Assembly: GCF_036250735.1 (NCBI RefSeq)
Contig: NZ_CP109430.1
Coordinates: 3,162,001 to 3,226,000 of the forward strand
Length of the DNA: 64,000 bases
Direction of reading: 5' to 3'
Source of the DNA: Streptosporangium sp. NBC_01495
Lineage (GTDB): Bacteria > Actinomycetota > Actinomycetes > Streptosporangiales > Streptosporangiaceae
Below are positions 44,474 to 51,743 of the stretch, in pieces. The translations under genes and the position numbers were made by a program. The notes under the pieces are model-generated. The model did no database searches. It was not told the origin of the DNA and saw nothing but the letters and a program-made list of their open reading frames with translations. Numbering within the stretch: position 1 is the first letter of the stretch; each line of letters opens with the position of its first letter.

Positions 44474-45100
44474 GTGGTGATCGACTTCGACGGACTGCGC
44501 ACCGACCGCTCCTGGCAGCTCACCTGGTCCGGAGACCGGCTCGACGAGGCCGTGTTCCGGCTGGCGCCGGACACGGTCTCCGGCCGCCATGCGCTGGTGG
44601 AGCGGCTCGGCGCGGATGCGACCGACCCGGAGCAGTGGGAGGCCGCGCTGATCGAGGCGCTGCTCACCGACCCGGCCGCGGCCGGCCTGCGCCAGCTGGA
44701 GTTGCACCTCGACGGCGCGGTCTTCCCGCGCAGGGCGCCCAGCGTCGTCACGCTGGCTCTGGAGATCCGCTCGGACGTCTTTGGCACCGAGTGCCCGGTC
44801 GAGCAGCTCGACGAGCTCGACCCGGCCGGCTACCCAGCCCTGCGGCACCTCGACCTGAGTCGCGCGGAGTTCGACGCCGGCGACCTCGGTACCCTGGAAG
44901 CACTCGCCGGGTCCCCCATCCTGCCCCGGCTGGAGAGCCTGAAGATCAAGAGCCTGCAGATCCAGGAGTACGAGACGGGCGGCGACCCCCTCGAAGCGCT
45001 GACCGGGCTGGCCCCCGCCTTCGCCCACCTGGCCCTCTCCGTGGCCGGCGAGATCGACGTCGAGGGCGCAGCCCGCGTCCTGCCTTTGCAAACGTGCTAG
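44474..45100 (+). CDS. Leucine-rich-repeat-like hypothetical protein
   Basis: The 208-residue product (IDFDGLRTDRSWQLTWSGDRL...) contains weak leucine-rich repeats in its second half (LRHLDLSRAEF, LPRLESLKIKSLQI, FAHLALSVAGEID) and ends abruptly. It resembles the C-truncated LRR/repeat-companion proteins of actinobacteria. No strong ribosome site precedes GTG 44474/44477, so the start is uncertain and it may be a fragment. It lies between the antirepressor remnant and the tRNA cluster. Confidence 0.5.
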   Translation: MVIDFDGLRTDRSWQLTWSGDRLDEAVFRLAPDTVSGRHALVERLGADATDPEQWEAALIEALLTDPAAAGLRQLELHLDGAVFPRRAPSVVTLALEIRSDVFGTECPVEQLDELDPAGYPALRHLDLSRAEFDAGDLGTLEALAGSPILPRLESLKIKSLQIQEYETGGDPLEALTGLAPAFAHLALSVAGEIDVEGAARVLPLQTC

Positions 45101-45379
45101 GCCTCCCGCTCGGGTCGGCTTCACCGGGGGCAAAGTAGAGCGTTCGCGCAGGTCCTGAGCGTCTCAGAACCGTCTTTCAGAACGTTCCGATTGTGAGAGG
45201 AGTTCTGTGAACGGTGACCTGGGCGAACGCCTCACTGAACGAGATGTTGCGACGACCAGTTGAATCCGCTGAGTAGCCAAGGGGGCTCTTGGGGGCGAGG
45301 CCATCACGAGGTCAGCACAACGTCAGCACCGGTACTGACAACAACCCGGAACAACCGGCATCAACCCGAAAAGCCAGAA
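45101..45379. other. Interval downstream of the tRNA cluster without a gene
   Basis: A GTG at 45207 with an AGGAG site opens a frame of only 18 codons. The rest shows no frame or tRNA. GTCAGCAC occurs twice near 45311-45327. Its position between a phage remnant and the tRNA genes suits a former integration site, but no integrase fragment is recognised. Confidence 0.4.
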
Positions 45380-45415
45380 GGCCGCCAAGGCCCCTGAGCT
45401 GGGGCTTTGACGGCC
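45380..45415. terminator. Hairpin ending the tRNA transcript
   Basis: A 15-bp stem (GGCCGCCAAGGCCCC with GGGGCTTTGACGGCC, two mismatches that pair as G-U on the RNA) with a 6-base loop. It lies 30 bases past the 3' end of tRNA-Val on the minus strand, and CTTCTGGCTTTT follows on that strand. Confidence 0.7.
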
Positions 45416-45445
45416 ATTCTGTTCGAGCTACCCGTTGACGGGTGG

Positions 45446-45520
45446 TGGTGGACGATACAGGGATTGAACCTGTGACCCCTTCCGTGTCAGGGAAGTGCTC
45501 TCCCGCTGAGCTAATCGTCC
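45446..45520 (-). tRNA. tRNA-Val (GAC)
   Basis: The minus strand folds as a tRNA: acceptor GGACGAT pairs with ATCGTCC, D arm TAGCTCAGCGGGAGAGCA, anticodon loop CTGACAC (anticodon GAC), T arm with GGTTCAATCC. The CCA is encoded at 45446-45448. Confidence 0.96.
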
Positions 45521-45537
45521 GCATGGGGAAGGACCAG

Positions 45538-45608
45538 AGGTGGAGACGGGATTTGAACCCGTGTAGACGGCTTTGCAGGCCGTTGCCTCGCCTCTCGGCC
45601 ACTCCACC
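45538..45608 (-). tRNA. tRNA-Cys (GCA)
   Basis: The minus strand shows acceptor GGTGGAG/CTCCACC with discriminator U, anticodon loop CTGCAAA (anticodon GCA) and T loop GGTTCAAATCC. Length is 71 bases without CCA. Confidence 0.95.
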
Positions 45609-45633
45609 GGAGTGAGAGCCCGAAGACCCTTCG

Positions 45634-45705
45634 AGCGGAAGACGGGATTCGAACCCGCGACCCTCACCTTGGCAAGGTGATGCTCTACCACTGAGCCACT
45701 TCCGC
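45634..45705 (-). tRNA. tRNA-Gly (GCC)
   Basis: The minus strand shows acceptor GCGGAAG/CTTCCGC, D arm GGCTCAGTGGTAGAGCAT, anticodon loop TTGCCAA (anticodon GCC) and T arm GGGTTCGAATCCC. With Cys and Val downstream it forms the Gly-Cys-Val cluster common in actinobacteria. Confidence 0.96.
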
Positions 45706-45901
45706 GTGTTTCCCCCGGGTTTCGTACCCGGTGGCGACGAGAGAACTCTAGCGGGTTTTCCCGGCGGTTGCGTAACCGCGCGTTCAGCCGCCGGTCCCGT
45801 GGCCGTCGGGTGAATCCGCCCGCGGGCACCCGTGCGGCGGGTCCGGCCGGGCGGGCGTTCGGCCGCCCTGTTGAACCGTCCGGTGCGGCCGGGCGGCTTG
45901 C

Positions 45902-46564
45902 TCAGCCGTCATGTTCGGCCGGGCGGCGCAGCTGACGGGTGACGACGCGCTCCACGGCGGGCAGGGTGAGGAAGATTTCCAGGATGCGGGTGAGGCGGTG
46001 CACCTCGATGCGGTGGAAGGCGGGGCCGTCGGTGCGGGCCAGCAGGAAGGTCAGGGCCAGCGGGGGCAGCGGGGCGGCGATCACGTGCAGGCCGGAGTCG
46101 AGGGTGAAGGCCGTCGGGCGGACGGGGGTCTCGTCGGGGAAGGGCACCTGCTCGGGGGCGCGCCAGCTGGAGTGGACGACCGTGCGGGGGGCCCTCTCGG
46201 TCGCCGCCGCCGCCCAGTCGGCGCTGAACAGCACGGGCATGGAGTCGAGCAGGGTGGCCAGGGCGCGGTCGCCCGCGGTGGTGATGTACTTGAGGATCTC
46301 CAGCTCGGGGTAGGTTCCCGGCGCCTCGCGTGTGCCCCAGATGCCCTCGATCGTCACTCCCGGGACGCTCTCCAGCCCCTCGATCAGGCTTTCCCTGGAG
46401 GCGGAGTCCGGCCAGTAGACGGTGATGTCGTCCAGCGCCCGGCCCTCGCCGCGGTCGAGGACGACCACCTGGGTGATGTCCGCGCCCGCGACACCGAGGA
46501 CACGGGTCACCTTCCCCAGGGAGCCCGGCTGATCGGGCAGTGCGATCCGCAGTCGCAGTAGCAT
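45902..46564 (-). CDS. ACT-domain protein
   Basis: The 220-residue protein begins with an ACT domain (LLRLRIALPDQPGSLGKVTRVLGVAGADITQVVVLDRGEGRALDDITVYWPD) and a second, less clear domain with a long helix after residue 90. ACT domains sense amino acids. The protein has no DNA-binding or enzymatic part visible. ATG 46564 has a GGGAGG site. It is divergent from dusB. Confidence 0.88.
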   Translation of the reverse strand: MLLRLRIALPDQPGSLGKVTRVLGVAGADITQVVVLDRGEGRALDDITVYWPDSASRESLIEGLESVPGVTIEGIWGTREAPGTYPELEILKYITTAGDRALATLLDSMPVLFSADWAAAATERAPRTVVHSSWRAPEQVPFPDETPVRPTAFTLDSGLHVIAAPLPPLALTFLLARTDGPAFHRIEVHRLTRILEIFLTLPAVERVVTRQLRRPAEHDG

Positions 46565-46655
46565 CCGCGGCCTCCCGTGTCACGTTGATCTACGCCAGAG
46601 ACACCATACCCAGCGATGATTCGTCCTGCTCGTCGCAGTGCGGTAGAAAAGCCAG

Positions 46656-47777
46656 GTGGAGTCGTTGAAACTGGGATCGCTGGAGGTATGGCCGCCGGTC
46701 GTTCTCGCCCCGATGGCCGGGATCACCAACGCGCCCTTCCGGACCCTCTGCCGGGAGCAGGGCGGCGGGTTGTTCGTCTGCGAGATGATCACGACGCGGG
46801 CGCTGGTGGAGCGCAATCCCAAGACCTTCAAGATGATCCGGTTCGAGCCCGAGGAGAGCCCCCGCAGCATCCAGCTGTACGGGATCGACCCGGTGACCGT
46901 CGGCAGGGCCGTCCGCATGATCGCCGAGGAGGACCTGGCAGACCACGTCGACCTCAACTTCGGCTGCCCGGTGCCCAAGGTGACCCGCAAGGGCGGTGGC
47001 TCCGCGCTGCCGTACAAGCGGAACCTGTTCCGGGCGATCCTGCGCGAGGCCGTGGGCAACGCCGGGACGCTGCCGGTGACCGTGAAGATGCGCAAGGGCA
47101 TCGACGACGACCACCTGACCTACCTGGACGCCGGGCGGATCGCCGTCGAGGAGGGCGTCTCCGCGATCGCGCTGCACGGCCGCACCGCGATCCAGCACTA
47201 CGGTGGCACCGCCGACTGGGAGGCGATCGCGCGGCTCAAGGAGAGCGTGACGGAGATCCCGGTGCTCGGCAACGGTGACATCTGGAGCGCCGCCGACGCG
47301 CGCCGCATGATGGACGAGACCGGGTGCGACGGCGTCGTCGTGGGCCGGGGCTGTCTGGGGCGCCCGTGGCTGTTCGCGGATCTGGCGGCCATGTGCGAGG
47401 GCGGCGCCGAGCTGAGCCGGCCCCTGCTGGGCGAGGTCGCCGCGACCATGGACCGGCACGCGACCCTGATGGCCGAGTGCTTCGAGAGCGAGCGGCACGC
47501 CGTGGTCGACTTCCGCAAGCACGTCGGCTGGTACCTCAAGGGCTTCACCGTCGGCGCCGAGCTCCGCCGCCGCCTGGCCACCTCGGAGAGCCTTTCCGGC
47601 CTGCGGGAGGGCCTCGCCGAGCTCGACGCCGCCCAGCCGTGGCCCGACGGCGTGGACACCCCCCGGGGCAAGACGAACCCGCGCGACCGCGTTCACCTGC
47701 CCGCCGGATGGCTGGACGACCCCTACGACCTCGCGGTTCCCAGCGCCGACGCCGAGACCGACACCTCGGGCGGCTGA
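46656..47777 (+). CDS. dusB: tRNA-dihydrouridine synthase
   Basis: This FMN enzyme reduces uridines in tRNA D loops. The 373-residue protein has VVLAPMAGITNAPFRTL at the FMN site, VDLNFGCPVPKVTRKGGGSAL with the catalytic Cys, HGRTAIQHYGG, and VLGNGDIWSAADARRMM followed by GVVVGRGCLGRPWLF. Start is GTG 46656. The TIM-barrel and helical C-domain are complete. Its neighbourhood (ACT protein, tRNA cluster) is ordinary. Confidence 0.95.
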   Translation: MESLKLGSLEVWPPVVLAPMAGITNAPFRTLCREQGGGLFVCEMITTRALVERNPKTFKMIRFEPEESPRSIQLYGIDPVTVGRAVRMIAEEDLADHVDLNFGCPVPKVTRKGGGSALPYKRNLFRAILREAVGNAGTLPVTVKMRKGIDDDHLTYLDAGRIAVEEGVSAIALHGRTAIQHYGGTADWEAIARLKESVTEIPVLGNGDIWSAADARRMMDETGCDGVVVGRGCLGRPWLFADLAAMCEGGAELSRPLLGEVAATMDRHATLMAECFESERHAVVDFRKHVGWYLKGFTVGAELRRRLATSESLSGLREGLAELDAAQPWPDGVDTPRGKTNPRDRVHLPAGWLDDPYDLAVPSADAETDTSGG

Positions 47778-47810
47778 CGGCGGCTGACGGCACCGACGGC
47801 ACCGACGGCG

Positions 47811-47876
47811 GCTTGACGGCGGACGGCGGCTTGACGGCGGACAGCGGCTTGACGGCGGACAGCGGCTTGACGGCGG
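47811..47876 (+). repeat. 18-bp tandem repeat (3.7 copies)
   Basis: Units GCTTGACGGCGGACRGCG at 47811-47828, 47829-47846 and 47847-47864, plus 12 bases of a fourth. It lies in the 339-base gap between dusB and the TRAP permease gene. Shorter CGGCTGACGG copies precede it. The rest of the gap has no gene and should contain the TRAP promoter. Confidence 0.9.
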
Positions 47877-48116
47877 CGGGGTTCCCGGGACAGCCCCGGG
47901 GCGGTCTCGGGTCTTCTCGCCCCGGCGATTCCTTTCCGGTCACTCCAGCTTTCGGTCCTTCTTTTCGGACATTCCGCGCTCTTCGTGCGTTCCGTGCGGG
48001 CCGGTGCGTCCCGCACGGCAGGTGTGACGCGAATGTGACCGCGCCCTGACGGACGGGCGTCAGCGATCTATGTACTGTGCGGTCAAGGCTCGCGGCTCAC
48101 ACGTGGAGACGGCGGT

Positions 48117-49774
48117 TTGACAGGTACCACATCGGCGGGATCAGCGGACGGTACGACAACGGACACCGCGTCGGCGGACGAGTTGATCGCGGAGTTCGAC
48201 GCGGAACGGCCCGCCCGGCGGCTGTCGGGCTGGGTGGCCGGGGCCGTCACGCTGGTCGCCCTCGGGCTGTCGCTCTACGTCCTGTACCGGGCCTTCCGGC
48301 CGGGCGCCGTGCTCCCGTACCGGATGCTCTTCCTCGCGGTCGTGCTGCCGCTCACCTTCGTCTGCTACAAACCGGGGCGGCGGGGCACCGACCGGCCGGG
48401 TGTCGTGGACTGGGCGGCGGCCCTGCTCGCGCTCGTGGCCTGCCTCTACCCGCTGGTGGTCTTCGACGACTTCATCCGGCGCGCCTTCGAGCCGACGACC
48501 CTCGACGTGGTGGCCGGGACGGTCATCGTGCTGCTCGTCCTGGAGGCCTGCCGCCGCACCGTCGGATGGATACTGCCCGCGGTCTGCGTCGCGTTCGCCC
48601 TCTACGCCTACTACGGAGGCTACCTGCCCTTCGACTGGGTCGTCGGGCACCGCGGCTACGACCTCGACCGGATCGTCGTCTCGTTCGTGATGGGCACCGA
48701 CGGTGTGTACGGGGTGCCGCTCGACGTGGCGGCCACCTACATCATCCTGTTCACCGTCTACGGCGCGGTCCTCGACCACTCCGGAGCGGGCAGGTTCTTC
48801 GTGGACGTCTCCCTGGCCGCGTTCCGCCGCTCGCGCTCCGCGCCGGGCCGTACGGTCACCCTCGCCGGGTTCCTGCTCGGCACGGTGAGCGGCTCGGGCG
48901 TCGCGACGACGGTGAGCGTGGGCAGTGTCGCCTGGCCGATCCTGCGCAGGGCGGGATACCCGCCGGAGCAGGGCGGGGGAGTGCTCGCGGCGGCGGGCAT
49001 CGGGGCGATCCTGTCGCCTCCCACGCTCGGCGCGGCGGCGTTCATCATCGCCGAGTACATGCGGGTGAGTTACCTCACGGTGCTGCTGTACGCCACCATC
49101 CCCACGGTCCTGTACTACCTGGGCATCTTCCTGGCCATCGAGATCGACGCCCGCAAGTACGGGACGCGGGCCGTCGAGGTGGACGCGCCGAGGTTCTGGC
49201 CGCTGGTCAGGCGGTTCGGCTACCACTTCAGCTCGCTCTTCGTGATCGTCGTCCTGATGGCGCTGGGCCAGTCGCCGTTCCGCGCCGTGGTGTACGCCAC
49301 GCTGCTCGCCGTCGCGCTCTCCTTCCTCGACAGGGAGCACGCCCTCACCCCGCGCAGGGCGGCGAGGGCCCTGGCGGCGGGGACGACCGGGGTGCTGCCG
49401 GTCGCGGCGACCTGCGCCGCCGCCGGGCTGATCGTCGCCGTCGTCACGCTCACCGGTCTCGGACTCAAGGCGAGCTCGCTGATCGTCGGCGCCTCGGGCG
49501 GGATCCTGGCCGTCACCGCGCTGCTGTGCGCGGTCGCGGTGCTCGTGCTCGGCCTCGCCGTGCCGGTGACCGCGTCGTTCGTCATCGCGGCGGTCATCAT
49601 CGGGCCCGCGCTGACGGATCTCGGCGTCAGCCAGGCCGAGGCGTACATGTTCATCTTCTACTACGCCGTGCTGTCGGAGGTCAGCCCGCCCACGGCGTTG
49701 TCGGCCTTCGCGGCGTCGGCCATCACCGGGGGCAACGCCTACCGGACCATGATGGCGGCCTGGAAGTACACGCT
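48117..49774 (+). pseudogene. TRAP transporter fused permease (DctQM-type), 5' part, split by an integrated element
   Basis: The product is a TRAP fused small/large permease of the TAXI-associated type. It has many membrane spans and the DctM core (GFLLGTVSGSGVATTVSVGSVAWPILRRAGYPPEQGGGVLAAAGIGAILSPPTLGAAAFIIAEY). Host coding sequence stops at 49774 in AAWKYTL; the frame then reads 14 foreign codons (SKFPLRCSTLVTV) to a stop at 49817. The rest resumes at 58794. 1658 + 304 bases give exactly 654 codons. The truncated protein lacks about 100 C-terminal residues, so transport is probably lost while the element is in place. Start is TTG 48117. Confidence 0.92.
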
Positions 49775-49802
49775 CTCTAAGTTTCCTCTAAGGTGCTCAA
49801 CT
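49752..49802. other. attL
   Basis: Left junction. Host TRAP sequence GGAAGTACACGCT ends at 49774 and the element begins CTCTAAGTTTCCTCTAAGGT. The element arm 49775-49802 is an imperfect inverted copy of 58764-58791 at the other end (20 of 25 aligned bases match), which are the two attP half-sites of a serine integrase. Confidence 0.88.
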
Positions 49803-49808
49803 CTTGTG

Positions 49809-49856
49809 ACTGTCTGACCTGCAATGTCTCACACTGAGTTGAGATGTCCAGACAGT
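49809..49856. repeat. Inverted repeat next to attL
   Basis: ACTGTCTG (49809-49816) and CAGACAGT (49849-49856) flank a 32-base spacer just inside the left end and downstream of the GntR-like gene. They could bind a recombination directionality factor or form a weak terminator. Confidence 0.55.
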
Positions 49857-49880
49857 AAGTAGTCAAAGTGTTGATACGGA

Positions 49881-50135
49881 CTATTCGGTCTTTTCATCCT
49901 TAGTGGTCACAAAGCTACCTAGACCTCGGACTGTGTAGATCAGTCCACGTTCCCTGAGGATGTTCGTTGCCTTGCGGGCAGTGTCGCGGGCTACCCCGAA
50001 CTCTTGAACGATCCGCAGTTCGAACACCGGATGTTTCGGCGGGTACTCGCCCGACTCAATCCGCTTTTGGATCTCACTCGCAATCTGTTGCGATCGCGGG
50101 ATGTCAGGTTCCCATGTCCACTGTCCGTCACTCAT
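49881..50135 (-). CDS. Small GntR-like winged-helix regulator
   Basis: The 84-residue protein is little more than a GntR DNA-binding domain: IPRSQQIASEIQKRIESGEYPPKHPVFELRIVQEFGVARDTARKATNILRERGLIYTVRGLGSFV. There is no effector domain. Beside attL it could be the element's repressor or its excision (directionality) factor. Small winged-helix proteins serve both roles in such elements. ATG 50135 is preferred because the domain starts here; an upstream GTG at 50171 is possible. Confidence 0.8.
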   Translation of the reverse strand: MSDGQWTWEPDIPRSQQIASEIQKRIESGEYPPKHPVFELRIVQEFGVARDTARKATNILRERGLIYTVRGLGSFVTTKDEKTE

Positions 50136-50270
50136 GGCGCGACGGTAAGCCACTGCTCTTGTAGTCCTCACACCGCCTATGTCCCCCGTAGGAGGGTAGT
50201 ACTAGGGTAGACATGTGTAGTGAAGTGCCATAACTTGGTTGGCATGACTAGACCTCCTGAGGGGGGACGG

Positions 50271-50549
50271 ATGATCCTCTTGAAGATCGAGGGTCAGCAG
50301 TTCTCTGTTCCGTACCACGAACCTCTGTGCTACTTCGCAGAAGCGTTCACAGACCGATCCAGTCCCTACCCGACCCATGTCTCTGTGGAAGTCAAGACAG
50401 AAAACGCATGGAAGTTCGTTCGTACTACGATCGAAAACGGTGGATACGGACATGTCATGGCTTATGACATTGTCTTCCCCGACAGTCCAAAACGTCTTAA
50501 GTGTCTGGGACGTATCGACAGTCCAACTATGGACCCGATAATCCCATGA
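50271..50549 (+). CDS. Element-encoded hypothetical protein
   Basis: A 92-residue product (MILLKIEGQQFSVPYHEPLCYFAEAF...) with no recognised domain, apparently an alpha/beta mix. GAGGGGGG lies just before ATG 50271; ATG 50244 is an alternative. It is divergent from the GntR-like gene, so it is probably the first gene under that regulator, and is followed 16 bases later by another small ORF. Confidence 0.65.
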   Translation: MILLKIEGQQFSVPYHEPLCYFAEAFTDRSSPYPTHVSVEVKTENAWKFVRTTIENGGYGHVMAYDIVFPDSPKRLKCLGRIDSPTMDPIIP

Positions 50550-50565
50550 CCTTAGGGGGTGCACA

Positions 50566-50772
50566 GTGATTACCAAAGTGGCGTTCGACGCTGAGACCCT
50601 TAGTGAAGTTCAGGCCAAGGGACTAGCGTGCGTGGTCTGCGGGATTCAGTGGTTCCAGAACATCGCTGTTTTCAACCCTGACTGTTCCATAAGCACTGTG
50701 CCTCACGAACACGTAGGAACGTCTCTCACGGGAGATGATGTGTTCGCGTGTTCCTGGCACACAAAGACGTAG
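50566..50772 (+). CDS. Element-encoded small hypothetical protein
   Basis: A 68-residue product (MITKVAFDAETLSEVQAKGLACVVCGIQWF...) with a CVVC pair and later Cys and His (FACSWH) that could bind zinc. GTG 50566 is preceded by AGGGGG. A strong hairpin follows at 50818. The function is unknown. Its position in the early module makes a regulatory or anti-host role conceivable. Confidence 0.65.
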   Translation: MITKVAFDAETLSEVQAKGLACVVCGIQWFQNIAVFNPDCSISTVPHEHVGTSLTGDDVFACSWHTKT

Positions 50773-50817
50773 TGTCCCTAGCTTTACGAGGAAGAGGCTA
50801 GGGGCACTACTACAACC

Positions 50818-50855
50818 AAAGAGCCACTTATCCGGAGGGGGATAGGTGGCTCTTT
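50818..50855. terminator. Terminator after the first element operon
   Basis: A 16-bp stem (AAAGAGCCACTTATCC against GGATAGGTGGCTCTTT, one mismatch) with a short loop, flanked by an A tract and T tract. It should work in both directions. Confidence 0.85.
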
Positions 50856-51246
50856 GCATGTCTGGACTTCGATAACTCACTAATGACTGCGACTATTCAT
50901 GATCCACTTCTCTCAACCATGATCAACAGCCCTATCCCTCTGTACGGGCCTGAGAGCCCCTGAGACAAGATCACCCCCCTTTGGGCCACACGGGGACGCC
51001 GGAGAGCTGGTCGGGCTTCCCCCTGGTCAAGGGGTACCTTTATGGCGCCGTCTCGCCGGTCATTCTCAGGGCAGGGGAATCGGTTTGCTTCCAACCGCAT
51101 ACAGCGCGTATTCTCGTCTTATCTCGGCGCGGTAAGTCGGGGACCACGGTCCCGATTCCTAGTGACTTATCTAGCCACCTACGAACAAAGACAAGAAACC
51201 AAAACTCAAAGCTCGGTTTCCGTCATGTCTAAGTAGTAGGTGGAGT
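50856..51246. other. Non-coding 390-base interval in the element
   Basis: No convincing gene. It contains ACTATTCATGATC (50892-50904), the exact inverse of 54658-54670, and a GC-richer block at 50980-51060 with inverted GGGGTAC-type words. It probably holds the promoter of the replication module beginning at 51247. Confidence 0.5.
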
Positions 51247-51390
51247 ATGTCACTAGAAGACGCAGTAGCAAACTTGGTAGCAGAAGTGTTGAGCGAAGCT
51301 CCGCCGCTATCGCAACGCCAAATCTCAAAGTTGCGCACCTTGTTTGCATTCGATGACTCAGTAATTGAGGAGACTCGCCATGCGGCCTGA
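51247..51390 (+). CDS. Small phage-type protein upstream of primase
   Basis: A 47-residue product, MSLEDAVANLVAEVLSEAPP, LSQRQISKLRTLFAFDDSVI, EETRHAA. ATG 51247 follows GGTGGAG. Similar tiny proteins of the form LVAE.L..APPLS..Q...LR.L are frequent before replication genes in actinobacterial phages and integrative elements. It overlaps the next gene by 11 bases. Function unknown. Confidence 0.7.
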   Translation: MSLEDAVANLVAEVLSEAPPLSQRQISKLRTLFAFDDSVIEETRHAA

Positions 51391-51619
51391 AGATGTCTTC
51401 TTTTTCAGAAACGGGGAAGAGTCGCCATTCACAGAGCGACTTAACCCGTACCTAATCTCAAAAGAAATGAATGATTCGATAGATGACATTGCAGAAGAGT
51501 GCAGAACTAAGAAAGTTGAAGTCATCAGGTTCGCCCTGACGTACGCACTCGCAAATGCCAACTGGGAAGATCTCGCAAACATGAAGCAAGAGTTCCGGGA
51601 ACTTGCAAAAGTTCGCTAG
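51380..51619 (+). CDS. Small element protein, ribbon-helix-helix-like
   Basis: A 79-residue, mostly helical product (MRPEDVFFFRNGEESPFTERLNPYLISKEMNDSIDDIAEE...). The stretch CRTKKVEVIRFALTYALANANW resembles the helical half of a ribbon-helix-helix domain but the match is weak. ATG 51380 has a GAGGAG site within the preceding gene, so the pair is coupled. Confidence 0.6.
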   Translation: MRPEDVFFFRNGEESPFTERLNPYLISKEMNDSIDDIAEECRTKKVEVIRFALTYALANANWEDLANMKQEFRELAKVR

Positions 51620-51638
51620 CAGTCTTGGAAGTCCTAAA

Positions 51639-51670
51639 GCCCGACCTGAGTTCGGCTACTCAGGTCGGGC
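51639..51670. terminator. Hairpin before the primase gene
   Basis: A perfect 13-bp stem, GCCCGACCTGAGT and ACTCAGGTCGGGC, with a 6-base loop, 20 bases past the preceding stop. No T tract follows, so it may be an attenuator in front of the primase gene. Confidence 0.7.
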
Positions 51671-51743
51671 CTGTCCGCCGGTTGAGTCGTGCCACCGACA
51701 GAGAAAAGGAGAAACGGTATGAAGGTACCTAGGGGAAATGTAA

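Noticed and set aside
49852..49875. Strong int promoter (TTGACT on the minus strand) in the left end
   Set aside because: A -35-like word exists but no convincing -10 follows at proper spacing, so I do not annotate it.
50897..51100. Minus-strand frame of 67 codons in the element
   Set aside because: No ribosome site or family; it lies in the leader of the replication module and is opposed to the transcription direction.
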